Notes: generated by a model from the sequence alone, not told the origin. Numbered from the stretch's first letter, positions 26,128-34,889 are shown. The stretch: DNA of 64,000 bases from Nostoc sp. FACHB-892 (GCF_014698795.1 NZ_JACJTR010000036.1:1-64000), one strand, 5' to 3'. Program-made: numbers and translations.

Positions 26128-26379
26128 TCACAAGTAATCAATTCGTTTCCAAGCGATCGCAGCTTGCCGTGGAGAACAACTCAAACCATAAGCACGACGG
26201 GCATCGTAATTGCCCTTGATTCCCTTGGCTACTCCAACGGGAATCCCAGAAGCCACCTCACGAATGCCGGGTTCAAAGCTTCGGTCTTCATGAGAGAGCC
26301 GTACTTGCGTAATCTGATTTCTAATTTGGTCTGCCCAGGGGGTCAAATCAATTCGCAATTCGCAATTCGCAATTCGCAA
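26128..26379 (-). pseudogene. C-terminal fragment of a DNA cytosine methyltransferase
   Basis: After ten residues coded by STRR repeats, the frame reads DLTPWADQIRNQITQVRLSH then YGLSCSPRQAAIAWKRIDYL, the usual C-terminal end of plasmid-borne C5 cytosine methyltransferases. The N-terminal part lies at 26771-27040. The catalytic PCQ loop and target-recognition region are absent from both pieces, so the enzyme is dead. Confidence 0.65.
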
Positions 26380-26787
26380 TTAATTGAGCTTGTTGATTTT
26401 CTCTTTCACCTTTCGAGTAGATGAAACCAGAATCTTTCCAATTTCTCTAGTTTCTTGAAGCAAGGACTCAAACTTATTTTTATCAACCAATTCTGCCTCG
26501 ATTAATATTTCTAACCAGTACTCAGAACAATTCGCAATTCGCAATTCGCAGTTCGCAATTAGAAATATGTAATTAAATAGTTGATTTATTTGGCGGTAAA
26601 AATTCCCTAAAATTATAATTGCGAATTGCGAATTTACAATTGCGAATTGGATGGGAGTACCACTTCGGAGTAACTGTTTTGATAATGTTCGACAAACTCC
26701 AGGCTTTTCATCTAGGAAAGTATAAGCTTTAACTATTCTTATTGCCAAAGCTTTGGTTCTATCAGCAATACTAAGTTGTTGATTCAT
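26380..26787 (-). CDS. Four-helix-bundle (S23/IVP-like) protein with repeat insertion
   Basis: 135 residues. The N-terminal part (LAIRIVKAYTFLDEKPGVC, then LSKQLLRSGTPI) and the C-terminal part (SEYWLEILIEAELVDKNKF, then IGKILVSSTRKVKEKINKL) match the four-helix-bundle family once called 23S rRNA intervening-sequence protein, to which Avd of diversity-generating retroelements also belongs. The usual GANIEEA..KADF helix between them is gone. In its place is a 123-bp STRR element that keeps the frame (FAIVNSQFAI and IANCELRIANC). Translation is still possible but folding of the bundle is doubtful. Confidence 0.6.
   Translation of the reverse strand: MNQQLSIADRTKALAIRIVKAYTFLDEKPGVCRTLSKQLLRSGTPIQFAIVNSQFAIIILGNFYRQINQLFNYIFLIANCELRIANCSEYWLEILIEAELVDKNKFESLLQETREIGKILVSSTRKVKEKINKLN
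26528..26650. repeat. STRR element B, nested in the four-helix-bundle gene
   Basis: Left array 26528-26560, inverted right array 26617-26650, interior of 56 bp. Total length 123 bp, divisible by three, so the host frame stays open. Confidence 0.8.
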
Positions 26788-27040
26788 CTATTTTACTCCT
26801 AGTTAATAATTGCGAATTGCGAATTGCGAATTGCGAATTGCGAATTGATTCTTGGCAGTGGTAGTTGGTGATATCTGCGTGGATTGGAATTCCTGGTTGT
26901 TCATGGCGCAATTTTGATTGAGAATAAGGGGAGATTTCGACAAATTGCTGGACTCGGAATTTGTGGGATAGACGAGCAGCTGATATTCCGTGGTGGCAGA
27001 GTCCGCCGATGCCGGAGAAAAGTGAGAGGACTGATTTCAT
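26771..27040 (-). pseudogene. N-terminal fragment of a DNA cytosine methyltransferase
   Basis: The frame reads MKSVLSLFSGIGGLCHHGIS, motif I of C5 methyltransferases (SAM binding), then VQQFVEISPYSQSKLRHEQP and ADITNYH (motif II/III region). It then passes into STRR-coded residues (NSQFAIRNSQ). The PCQ catalytic motif that should come next is absent. Together with 26128-26379 this is a single gene broken by deletion and insertion. Confidence 0.75.
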
Positions 27041-27066
27041 AAGGCGATGTCTACGACGGGCTACGC

Positions 27067-27453
27067 CTACGCACTCCTGACCAATTCATCAGGTACTTCA
27101 AAAATTCCCAACCGCCCAATGTAAGGAATTGGTGTGATTTCTCGTGGATTCTCCAGCTTCCAGTGATACTGCTCAGGCATCCCCCAGCCAGATGCAACTT
27201 GTGAGAACCGACAGTCTACTATTGTGACTATACCAATGACTTGACCGCGACGTAGACAGATTAATTCTGGGATTACTACCCCCATGCTTTGACAAAATTC
27301 TTTCGCTACCTGGTAATCTTTTTTGGTGCAGGTTTTTGCAGCGTGAATCAGAATGTCGCCGCGATAATGAATGGGCCAGCCACGGTTTTCAATATTTTTT
27401 AAAGCATAAATTATCGCCCATGCCCAAGGCTGTCTGACTGAAAGTGCTTTCAT
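27067..27453 (-). CDS. ASCH-domain protein
   Basis: 128 residues. MKALSVRQPWAWAIIYALKN then ENRGWPIHYRGDILIHAA is the classical ASCH/PUA-like signature, followed by GQVIGIVTIVDC. ASCH domains bind RNA or modified nucleic acid, and some are nucleases. They are frequent on phages and plasmids. Spaced 5 bp from the upstream gene at 27459, so very probably co-transcribed and co-translated with it. Confidence 0.85.
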   Translation of the reverse strand: MKALSVRQPWAWAIIYALKNIENRGWPIHYRGDILIHAAKTCTKKDYQVAKEFCQSMGVVIPELICLRRGQVIGIVTIVDCRFSQVASGWGMPEQYHWKLENPREITPIPYIGRLGIFEVPDELVRSA

Positions 27454-27458
27454 GGGTT

Positions 27459-27863
27459 TTAAAACTCCAGCAATTGAACGTAAGCGTCTAATGCCGCAAG
27501 TGCCGGATGTGGATGTATTTGCGACTTCAGCCCATTGCAGATTGTGACGATAGTTCCAAGGTCTATGAAAGTGAAATGAATATTGGACTGACGGTTAGAA
27601 CAGCGATGTAAAACTGTTAGAAGAACAAAATTCAACTGTCTGAGAATTACATCTTCAGCTACATCAAGTCGCCAAGTAAGATTTTCGGAAGTAATCGAAC
27701 GCCAGGGGTTATCGAAAGAACATTTTTCAACTTCTCTTAGTATTTTGATTTTGAACCTGTAATCCCTGTCAGTGGTAGAGCATTCATCAGGGGCGAGAGC
27801 CGCCCATTGTTGTAAAAGTTGTTGGTAAGTTTTAATCATTCTCTGTTCCCGCGTAAAAGACAA
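27459..27863 (-). CDS. Hypothetical protein in the dnaB operon
   Basis: 134 residues, not recognised. The start at 27863 has GGAG 7 nt upstream. It begins MSFTREQRMIKTYQQLLQQW and is helical in its first half; SNIHFTFIDLGTIVTIC is a beta-rich segment. It sits 21 bp after the stop of dnaB and 5 bp before the ASCH gene. Co-transcription suggests a part in plasmid replication or maintenance, but nothing in the sequence specifies it. Confidence 0.6.
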   Translation of the reverse strand: MSFTREQRMIKTYQQLLQQWAALAPDECSTTDRDYRFKIKILREVEKCSFDNPWRSITSENLTWRLDVAEDVILRQLNFVLLTVLHRCSNRQSNIHFTFIDLGTIVTICNGLKSQIHPHPALAALDAYVQLLEF

Positions 27864-27884
27864 TGTTTATTCTCCAGTAGAGCC

Positions 27885-29249
27885 TTAAAAACTACGACCA
27901 CGAGATAAATTTTTGAATCTGGTAAACTGATGGTCAAATAAAAGCTTGACTGTACCAGTAGGTCCATTGCGTTGCTTGCGAACGACTAACTCAGCAATGC
28001 CACGATCTGGGGTATCGGGGTTGTACATTTCTTCGCGGTAAAGCATGATTACAACATCACTGTCTTGCTCAACAGCACCACTGTCTTTTAAATCACTTAG
28101 TACAGGGCGTTTATCGTTACGGTGTTCAACTTCGCGGTTGAGTTGGGACAAAGCCAGTACAGGCACATCCAAATCTTTGGCTAATCTTTTTAATCCCCGG
28201 CTGATTTCACCGACTCGTTGAGCCATGTTCACCCGTGAATCAGTATCAAGAGCCATCAGTTGTAAGTAGTCAATGATCACAAGCCCAACACCACCGTAAT
28301 GGGATGAAATTCGGCGGACTTGGCTACGGATTTCATTAAGAGAAGGGCAAGATTCGTCGTTGATGAAAATCTGTTGTTCGCTTAACGTAGCGATCGCCAC
28401 ACTCAAGGGTTGCCACTGGCTGTCAGAGACATTCCCAGTTTCCAAGAAGTTATTTTCAATGCCAGATTCGCTGCTCAAGAATCGCTGTACGTACTCATCA
28501 GTAGACATTTCCAAGCTGAAAACGCAGATAGGCATCTTCCCAGTTTTGGCAACATTGAGAGCGAGATTACCAGCCAAAGCGGATTTACCAACAGAAGGAC
28601 GAGCAGCCAGTACATACAACCGTCCTTTGCGAAAACCACCGCCGAGTATACTGTCCAGGTCATAAAATCCACTGCTTGCTGCTGGTGAGCCTGTACCAGC
28701 ATGACGCGCTTCAATTTCGGTAAAAGTGTCGGCTAGGGCATGAGAAATATGAACCAAGTCAGAGGCAGAATGCTCAGACTTAATGCTGTAGACTTTTTGT
28801 TCGGCTTCGTCGAGAATTACAGGTAAATCGGTTTCGGTGGCATAGCCAAGTTGAACAATCTCAGTGCCAGCAAGGATTAACTGCCGCCTTTGGTATTTTT
28901 CCATTACCAAGTCAGCTAAAGCATCGATGTTCACAGCTGACACAGTACGGTCAACCAGACTGGCCAGTTTATTGCGTCCACCGATACGGAACAATAAACC
29001 ATTATCAGACAACCAGTTGGTAATGCAAAGCAAATCCGTTGGTAATGAGAGGCTGTACAGTCGTAGGGCTGCTTGATAAATGTCTTTGTGGGCATTGATG
29101 TAAAAAGCATCTGCCACCAAGCGATCACTGATTCGGCTCATGGCACTTGGGTCGAGCATGATGCCACCGAGTATCACTTCTTCAGCCTCAATGCTTTGTG
29201 GGGGTAAGCGGTCTTGTTGCGATGTGAAGTTTGATTTGTCTTGTGTCAT
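27885..29249 (-). CDS. dnaB: Replicative DNA helicase DnaB
   Basis: 454 residues, normal length. The N-terminal primase-interaction domain starts LPPQSIEAEEVILGGIMLDP. The RecA-type helicase domain has Walker A ARPSVGKSALA, the conserved CVFSLEMS, Walker B LVIIDYLQLM, and QLNREVEHRNDKRP with DLKDSGAVEQDSDVV. The Walker A begins ARPSVGKSAL as in chromosomal DnaB. Presence beside a Rep-like gene suggests an element-encoded copy used in its own replication. No intein is present, although cyanobacterial DnaB proteins often contain one. Confidence 0.93.
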   Translation of the reverse strand: MTQDKSNFTSQQDRLPPQSIEAEEVILGGIMLDPSAMSRISDRLVADAFYINAHKDIYQAALRLYSLSLPTDLLCITNWLSDNGLLFRIGGRNKLASLVDRTVSAVNIDALADLVMEKYQRRQLILAGTEIVQLGYATETDLPVILDEAEQKVYSIKSEHSASDLVHISHALADTFTEIEARHAGTGSPAASSGFYDLDSILGGGFRKGRLYVLAARPSVGKSALAGNLALNVAKTGKMPICVFSLEMSTDEYVQRFLSSESGIENNFLETGNVSDSQWQPLSVAIATLSEQQIFINDESCPSLNEIRSQVRRISSHYGGVGLVIIDYLQLMALDTDSRVNMAQRVGEISRGLKRLAKDLDVPVLALSQLNREVEHRNDKRPVLSDLKDSGAVEQDSDVVIMLYREEMYNPDTPDRGIAELVVRKQRNGPTGTVKLLFDHQFTRFKNLSRGRSF

Positions 29250-29302
29250 AGTTTACCTCATTTGAAAATTTTGATTTCTAGAAAATCTAAATTCCATATT
29301 GT

Positions 29303-30655
29303 TTACGCAGCTTGCGGATGTAAATACATATACATTTGAGGATGTGTCAGCTTTAACCAATCCAACCATTTGAGCGTTGCGCCTACGTCTTCTCGGTCAT
29401 AGCGAGTGCTGAAAGAAGCGATAGCTTTGTCCTTGCCAACTTCATCCATGCGGTCTAGAAGTTCACTGAAGGTGGCTTTATGCCAATCAAGAGAACGATT
29501 TGAGTAGTAACCGATGGGTTGGTCATTGGCTTTTGATTGTTCAGTTTGTGGTGTAGATGATTCAAGAACTCTTGACCAATAGACCAGCAGTTCTTCTAAA
29601 CCAGCTTTACTCACCTCCAAATTGCTGATTGATTTGATCACAGTGGGGACTTTTTGCTGCCAATTAACCTTGTCCCACTCGGCTCTCTCCTTGGCGATTA
29701 ACTCCACCAAACGGCGATCGCAGGTTTGGTAAATCTTGTCTCTGCAAGAAGTGCGCCAAGGGAAACGCCAAGAACGGAGTTTGATTTCATTTCTGTAAAC
29801 TGCGGGTAAAGGCTCAGATGCCAAGATGCTGGGGTCAAGCAAGATGTGATTGAGCAAATCATCAATCGACTGAAATCTTGGTTTGCTTGGTTTCTTGTTC
29901 GCTTGTTCGTCTTTATCGAACAACCCCGCCGCAATAGTAGGTTTACATGAGGGAATGTCTGTTTGATGCAAAGTCTCGGATTGATTTGACAACGTTCGCG
30001 CAGCGTCTCGTAGAGAAGTGAGAGATTCGGGAATTGGTTCTTCCTGGTTTGATTGTGAAGACGAAGATTTAGAAATTGGTTCTTCTTCCTGGTTTGGTTG
30101 TAAATCCAAGTTAGTTTCTTCACACACACACTCGCTTGTGGGGGGTACTGCACTTAGTGTGAATTCCTTAGATGGGATTACCTTAATGGGAATACCTTTG
30201 TGGGTCAAATTTGACCCCACCCCCCATGCAAAATTGACCCCCCTACTAGGTGCAGAATTGACCCCACCCCCCGTGCAATTTTGACTGGGGTTAATTTTGG
30301 CTGGGGTTTCTTTTGTTGTCTTGATTTGGGAGCGAAGTAATTGAACTTGGTTAGGAGAAACCCACGAAGAAGGTGGAGTGAGAGTATAAATATTAGTAGT
30401 TCCAATACGTTCTTGTATTTCAATCATTCCGACGGCTAGTAAAAGCTTGATGGCATTTTTGGCAGTTTTGAGAGCAATGTAACAATGTTTAGCCATTTTC
30501 GGAATAGACTCAAAACAACCGCTTGCGCCTGCTCTTCTTTGGATATGCGCGTACAGCCTAAATTCTGATGATTCAAGTGGATAATCATCAAAAAAACCGG
30601 GAATGAAGACTTCAAAACCTGTCCAATTATTAAGCTGATTTTCTGCTAAACTCAT
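29303..30655 (-). CDS. Winged-helix replication-initiator-like protein
   Basis: 450 residues from the ATG at 30655 (AGGGA upstream); a TTG at 30706 is possible but weaker. The N-terminal 110 residues have the winged-helix pattern of plasmid/phage initiators (SSEFRLYAHIQRRAG, IPKMAKHCYIALKTAKNAIK, VGMIEIQERIGTTNIYTL). A long Ser/Gln/Pro-rich linker follows. The C-terminal region contains RSWRFPWRTSCRDKIYQTCD and ends in ATLKWLDWLKLTHPQMYMYL. It lies directly upstream of dnaB, as DnaD-like initiators or helicase loaders often do. The likely role is origin recognition or helicase loading for this element. Assignment by context and fold pattern. Confidence 0.6.
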   Translation of the reverse strand: MSLAENQLNNWTGFEVFIPGFFDDYPLESSEFRLYAHIQRRAGASGCFESIPKMAKHCYIALKTAKNAIKLLLAVGMIEIQERIGTTNIYTLTPPSSWVSPNQVQLLRSQIKTTKETPAKINPSQNCTGGGVNSAPSRGVNFAWGVGSNLTHKGIPIKVIPSKEFTLSAVPPTSECVCEETNLDLQPNQEEEPISKSSSSQSNQEEPIPESLTSLRDAARTLSNQSETLHQTDIPSCKPTIAAGLFDKDEQANKKPSKPRFQSIDDLLNHILLDPSILASEPLPAVYRNEIKLRSWRFPWRTSCRDKIYQTCDRRLVELIAKERAEWDKVNWQQKVPTVIKSISNLEVSKAGLEELLVYWSRVLESSTPQTEQSKANDQPIGYYSNRSLDWHKATFSELLDRMDEVGKDKAIASFSTRYDREDVGATLKWLDWLKLTHPQMYMYLHPQAA

Positions 30656-30880
30656 AGATATATTTTCCCTGATTACTTGATTTCCTTTTCCCTCGATTTG
30701 CGCCAAAATATCGAGGGTTTTGCTTTTGAAGAGAAGTGAAAATTGTTCATCCTCTAAAACTTAAATGTTGAGTGCGGAGAAATTTATACGATTCTGGATG
30801 CAGGTTTTAGCCTCATAATTGGAGGCAATTTACCTTGTTTGATTTCTGGCTGGATTAAAGTTTCAATCCAGACGAAATAC

Positions 30881-31480
30881 TTATCTCTTACCCCCAACGT
30901 GGGGTCGAAAAGTTAGATTAATCCGTGTGCCAACGACCTTATTAGTCTTCGGGACTTGATGCAGATGAGTACTCTGACAACCCGGAAGCATCACCAGCAA
31001 ACTTCCATGCTCCAACCAAAAGTCAGTCGGCTTACCCCCGATGGGCTTGATTTGGAATTTACGAACCGAACCCAGACTGACAGAGGCGATCGCTGGGTTA
31101 AATCCCATTGAAGCTTCACTGTCGTTGTGCCACCCTATCGAATCTTGGCCACTCCTATATTGATTGCCAATGACGATGCGAAAGTTATAACCAGCAGTTA
31201 CGGTGATTCTGTCGCGTAACTGAGCCAGAGGATCTGTCCAAGGTAGTGGTTTGAGTAGTACGCTTTTAGAGTAAAGGTAATCACAGCCTTCATCCCCGTA
31301 AATACATTCCAAACGAGGTACAGGCATAGTTTTACCCAGCATTCTGATTTGATTTTGTTTCCATTGCAATTCTTGGCAATGTTGATAGAGTTCGTCAGCT
31401 TCTTCCTTATTCAAAAATTCTGGATAATAGTTGACTGGTAAAGTAGAAGCAGATTCGGGAAATAAAGTTAGTTGTTGCAT
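30881..31480 (-). CDS. AlkB-type 2-oxoglutarate/Fe(II) dioxygenase
   Basis: 199 residues from the ATG at 31480, which follows AAGGAG. The iron and 2-oxoglutarate ligands are visible: H118 and D120 in WHNDSE, H174 in THLHQVPK, and R186 with R192 in RINLTFR. The substrate-side segment MPVPRLECIYGDEG is AlkB-like. AlkB enzymes oxidatively remove methyl lesions from DNA or RNA bases. Its start lies inside the 3' end of the methyltransferase gene (13-bp overlap), so the two are translationally coupled. Confidence 0.87.
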   Translation of the reverse strand: MQQLTLFPESASTLPVNYYPEFLNKEEADELYQHCQELQWKQNQIRMLGKTMPVPRLECIYGDEGCDYLYSKSVLLKPLPWTDPLAQLRDRITVTAGYNFRIVIGNQYRSGQDSIGWHNDSEASMGFNPAIASVSLGSVRKFQIKPIGGKPTDFWLEHGSLLVMLPGCQSTHLHQVPKTNKVVGTRINLTFRPHVGGKR

Positions 31481-32169
31481 AATTCTCCTTTGGCAATCGC
31501 TCGAACAATTTTTTCTGCCCGTTCTTGTGAAATAGCCTGTTCTGGATTTTTGTAAAACCCAACGATTTGAGATTTGGGACGCACAATAATGCGCTGTGTG
31601 GTTGCACATTTGTCCCATACAAAGCACGAGATGGTAATGTTGTCTGTTGCCCAACGAGTACCCCGTTTGTCTTTCCGAAAACAGAAGCGCGGCATGATTA
31701 GAACAAGTGATGGCGGGTGCTGCTGTAAAAAATCAGCCCGATCATCACAGGGTTCGAGAAAGCTGGTCAGAAGGAATGCGGCTACACCGATACGCGCTTT
31801 CTGGTAGGCATTCTTGATGATTGGTGCAGCAAATTCCGCGTATGGTGGATTAGTACAGATCCAGTCGCATTCTGAAAATTTATCCCAAGACTCGGTTAAT
31901 GTTGCATCGTAGTGAAAATGTGCCTGCTTGTTCGGATCGATGTCGTTAGTCCAGATATGTTCTGTATGAGGCCACACATTCAACAAAGAAGCGATCGCTC
32001 CCATTCCCACACAAGGTTCACCAATGACACCAGATAACGGAACATGGCGTAGTAATTCCGTAATAAACCATGAAGGTGACTCATAGAAGTTCAATGGATG
32101 CCTACCAACAGTTTCTCCTGTAGATTTAGGAGAGTATGGTTGTGGTGTCAGCAGTTGTGCAACAGTCAT
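31468..32169 (-). CDS. Small adenine-type DNA methyltransferase
   Basis: 233 residues. The SAM-binding motif is EPCVGMGAIA (51-60), and the catalytic motif is TNPPY (106-110), typical of N6-adenine (or N4-cytosine) amino-methyltransferases. No separate target-recognition domain is evident, and no restriction gene is adjacent. It is therefore an orphan methyltransferase of phage or plasmid type. Its start overlaps the preceding small gene by 4 bp (ATGA) and its end overlaps alkB by 13 bp. Confidence 0.8.
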   Translation of the reverse strand: MTVAQLLTPQPYSPKSTGETVGRHPLNFYESPSWFITELLRHVPLSGVIGEPCVGMGAIASLLNVWPHTEHIWTNDIDPNKQAHFHYDATLTESWDKFSECDWICTNPPYAEFAAPIIKNAYQKARIGVAAFLLTSFLEPCDDRADFLQQHPPSLVLIMPRFCFRKDKRGTRWATDNITISCFVWDKCATTQRIIVRPKSQIVGFYKNPEQAISQERAEKIVRAIAKGELCNN

Positions 32170-32369
32170 AAGCTCTCTCCCGCTTGTTTGACAACAAGAG
32201 CGCTGATTGATTCAAAATCCACTTGAAAAATGTTCATATCAGTCAGCATCTCGCCACTGTTATAGCGGTCTACAATATGCTGCCTAATACCTGATTCTGA
32301 AAGCCCATCGGGGATATTAATGTGAGCTTCACTAGTAATTTTTTCGGTGACTCTAACAATGACTCTCAT
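32166..32369 (-). CDS. Small hypothetical protein
   Basis: 67 residues, beginning MRVIVRVTEKITSEAHINIP. The upstream extension of the frame (to 32552) overlaps the next gene out of frame and is unlikely to be translated. It ends in an ATGA overlap with the methyltransferase gene. Function unknown; the strand-helix pattern is compatible with a small beta-alpha fold. Confidence 0.5.
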   Translation of the reverse strand: MRVIVRVTEKITSEAHINIPDGLSESGIRQHIVDRYNSGEMLTDMNIFQVDFESISALVVKQAGESL

Positions 32370-32436
32370 GTTGGTTATGCCAAATATGAAGGAGTGTTTA
32401 ACGTGGCGATTGCTACTTGTTTTATAGCGATCGCTT

Positions 32437-33099
32437 CTATCTCCAAGGTGTAAAATTATTCCATTGAAACCAGCTTGAGCCAGAATCAGAGTATGCAGTG
32501 GTGCGGTGGATTGCTTCTGGATTACCCCAGCAGCAGCAAGCGTTGATGGCAAAGGTAGGCTTATTCTGAAATGTTCCGTCTGGTAAAAGAATCTGGTAAA
32601 CTTCGTCCTCAGCCCATATTTCCAACCATTCCCGGCTCATGTATTCGGCGTAAAACTGACTCCAGCGAGAGGAAAGCCAGCGCGATTCTGTTTCGCGGTT
32701 GTAACGCCACAGCTTGAAGGCGAGGTTCCAATGTGCAAGAAAGTCGAGTGCCACCGGCTTGGACTGCATCAATATCTCTTTGTCACCAGGAACGAGCATC
32801 AACTCCTCACACAGCCGGGGAAGAACTAACGCCATGCCGCCGTACTCAACGGTGTACCATTCGATTCCACTAATGCCTTGGCTTATTTGTTTTACCCAAA
32901 TTGCTTGTCGTTTACCCTGTGTATCTTGCGCTCTTTTTCGGAACATATCGCAACGCAATACTGTTTCTACTGGGGATAATTCCCCTTTCGCTACATGTTG
33001 TTGTAGTGCTAAGTCACAGGCTCCTTCCCAACCGATTGCATTGATTTGGTCGATCTGTTGGGCAAGTTCTGCTGCTCTTGGGTCTTGAAATCGTGTCAT
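32437..33099 (-). CDS. Hypothetical protein
   Basis: 220 residues, not recognised. It is rich in Trp, with a block of charged helices (LAQQIDQINAIGWEGACDLA, then FRKRAQDTQGKRQAIWVK). The N-terminal two-thirds look helical and the C-terminal third is rich in aromatic and Gly/Ser residues. No catalytic motif was seen. It lies in the same strand and spacing pattern as the replication/AlkB genes, so it is probably part of the same accessory transcription unit. Confidence 0.6.
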   Translation of the reverse strand: MTRFQDPRAAELAQQIDQINAIGWEGACDLALQQHVAKGELSPVETVLRCDMFRKRAQDTQGKRQAIWVKQISQGISGIEWYTVEYGGMALVLPRLCEELMLVPGDKEILMQSKPVALDFLAHWNLAFKLWRYNRETESRWLSSRWSQFYAEYMSREWLEIWAEDEVYQILLPDGTFQNKPTFAINACCCWGNPEAIHRTTAYSDSGSSWFQWNNFTPWR

Positions 33100-33248
33100 T
33101 AACCTTTCCTTATCCGTTACTTATTTTCTGTTTAATAAACAGGCTTTACAATTACTTATGTAAATAAAGTATGAATTCTTACAAGTAATGGTTACGTAGC
33201 CAGTAGTAAGAAAGATGCAGGCAACTGAAGATTGAAGACTGATGGCTA

Positions 33249-34181
33249 TTAAACCAATACCTGTTCTTTCTTGCTAGCGAAAGCACCAGCCTGTCTTAAC
33301 GCTGCACCAGGACTGGGGTGAGCGAAAAATTCTTCTACAGCTTTGGTCAGCCCAGCCGCAACAGCCGGATCGTGGCAAGCGTAGACATAGATAGGCTGCT
33401 GCACACCATTGACCAATCGCGTTTCTTGGCGATCGCCTAATTGTGGGTAAAATGTTCTCACCCATGTGCCAAGATGTCCCCGGTAGTGAGGGCCACTGAT
33501 AGGGACTTTCTTTCCAAGTTCGCTCTCTGCAAAATTCACCACGCCCATCCACTTTTCTTGTGTGCTGGTAAGGGACTGTCTGTTGTAGTCAGCTATCAGA
33601 TTGGCAGCGAAGTCTTTGCAATTCTGTTCCATGTAAGGGTTGAGTCTGCCACCGGTGAGTTCGGCTAAAGTCTTCATGGCCTGTACAAAAGTATGTAGCC
33701 GTTGCTCGACTGGAGGGAGGGCTGGGATAGGTGAATGAGTTTGAGAGGGAACACTTTTAATGGCTGCAACTAAATCTAAAATGATGGTTCTAACTTGTGC
33801 TGCGATTGTGGATTGCTGTAACATCATTGCGATTCTTAACGCCCCAAGAGCCGAAAAAACTCTCGCCTGGGATGTTTTTGATGGTAGACAGAGCATCTGT
33901 CGAGCATCCCTTAGCTCTTTACCTGTAAGGGTTTTAGTTTCTGTAGCTTGGAATTCTGAGTGATTAACTCTGTAGATTTCTTTGACTGCGGATTCTGTGA
34001 CTGAAAAATATTCTGCAATCATTCCAGTAGTCGCCCAACCATTACCCTCCCAGACAGCGAACACTATTGCCTTGGCTTTGCTTAGAACCATTTCTGCGCG
34101 TGAATCATCAAGGTTAGAAAGTGCAGAAGTTCTCAATGAGGGAGACTCGATAAAAACATTTTGATTCAAAGGTAAATTCAT
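33249..34181 (-). CDS. Antirepressor-like DNA-binding protein
   Basis: 310 residues. The N-terminal half resembles phage antirepressor/Bro-like N-domains found in cyanobacterial elements: WATTGMIAEYFSVTESAVKE (helix-turn-helix-like), then LTGKELRDARQM and ALGALRIAMMLQQSTIAAQV with RTIILDLVAAI. The C-terminal half (STQEKWMGVVNFAESELGKK, GTWVRTFYPQLG) is not recognised. Probably a regulator of the element. Start ATG at 34181. An AT-rich region upstream (34182-34532) holds only repeat arrays. Confidence 0.5.
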   Translation of the reverse strand: MNLPLNQNVFIESPSLRTSALSNLDDSRAEMVLSKAKAIVFAVWEGNGWATTGMIAEYFSVTESAVKEIYRVNHSEFQATETKTLTGKELRDARQMLCLPSKTSQARVFSALGALRIAMMLQQSTIAAQVRTIILDLVAAIKSVPSQTHSPIPALPPVEQRLHTFVQAMKTLAELTGGRLNPYMEQNCKDFAANLIADYNRQSLTSTQEKWMGVVNFAESELGKKVPISGPHYRGHLGTWVRTFYPQLGDRQETRLVNGVQQPIYVYACHDPAVAAGLTKAVEEFFAHPSPGAALRQAGAFASKKEQVLV

Positions 34182-34390
34182 ATTGACTCCTAACTAAATT
34201 TCCAAATTTTAGATATTGATTTCCACACCACTTCTTAAGTCATATTTCACCTCAGCGAAAGTTTCATTAATTAATGCTTTGTGTGTGATAATTAGAAATC
34301 TGTAGCGGGAGAAAAACTTCCGTGCGTTCATCTAAAGTAATGGCATTCCTTTAGGTGAACGCTTTTGTATTAATCAGAAAGGTGTGAATT

Positions 34391-34503
34391 GGAGGGGGAA
34401 AGGGGAAAGGGGAAAGGAGGAAAGACTTTTCTCAATACAGTACAGAGCAAGTATTTTTAAATATGGATGTTCCCATTACCCTTTAACCCTTCTCCTTTTT
34501 CCC
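34391..34503. repeat. Purine/pyrimidine STRR element C
   Basis: GGGGAAA-type heptamers at 34391-34424 and a pyrimidine-rich, roughly complementary stretch at 34471-34503 (CCCTTTAACCCTTCTCC) flank about 46 bp. This and the promoter region of the antirepressor-like gene are all that I see in 34182-34532. Confidence 0.55.
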
Positions 34504-34532
34504 TATTATTTACGGTCTAACTCCTTACTTCC

Positions 34533-34859
34533 TTAGCCATTGTTTGCATTCTTAGTTAATGCGGTTAACTGACGGTTGAGAATATTTATCTGCTGTTGGT
34601 AAAAGTCAATTTCAGCAGTGATTTGGTGGAATAATTCTTCTGGTGTGAGCGGTTGGATTTGCTCCTCTTGCAAGTATGATGTTTCGTTAGAGTTTTTATT
34701 AGGCATCAGCACATAGCGCCAACCATCATCAAATTGTTCAGCCAACTCTGTACTCAAAGGATAGTAATAAAGTCCCAGGATGATGCCCTGTTGTGTACGC
34801 TGTTCCAAGTTAAAGCGAGGGTACGGCCAGTGTTGTGGGATCGAGATTGTGGGTTGCAT
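34533..34859 (-). CDS. Hypothetical protein
   Basis: 108 residues from the ATG at 34859. The frame runs further upstream, but that part is coded by the repeat at 34890-34963 and is unlikely to be translated. It begins MQPTISIPQHWPYPRFNLEQ and ends in a coiled-coil-like helix (LFHQITAEIDFYQQQINILN). Not recognised; this type of short protein is common on Nostoc plasmids. Confidence 0.5.
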   Translation of the reverse strand: MQPTISIPQHWPYPRFNLEQRTQQGIILGLYYYPLSTELAEQFDDGWRYVLMPNKNSNETSYLQEEQIQPLTPEELFHQITAEIDFYQQQINILNRQLTALTKNANNG

Positions 34860-34889
34860 AGATGAATAGGTGAATGAAGGGATTATTGA

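Larger units (their letters stand above)
26349..26847. mobile_element. Candidate STRR-bounded element carrying a four-helix-bundle gene
   Basis: An array of AATTCGC heptamers (26349-26386) and an inverted array of GAATTGC heptamers (26808-26847) enclose one ORF (26380-26787) and split the cytosine methyltransferase gene. A smaller element of the same kind (26528-26650) is nested inside. The arrangement resembles a non-autonomous element with terminal inverted heptamer arrays. Mobility is inferred only. Confidence 0.5.

Noticed and set aside
25571..26847. Possible CRISPR array
   Set aside because: Units are contiguous heptamers without spacers, and no cas genes are present; these are STRR arrays.
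28360..28714. Overlapping ORFs on both strands inside dnaB
   Set aside because: Shadow frames of a well-supported DnaB gene.
30656..30706. N-terminal extension of the Rep-like protein
   Set aside because: Depends on a TTG start without a Shine-Dalgarno; the ATG at 30655 has one.
32370..32552. N-terminal extension of the 67-residue protein
   Set aside because: Overlaps the next gene out of frame and reads through the intergenic gap; no start signal.
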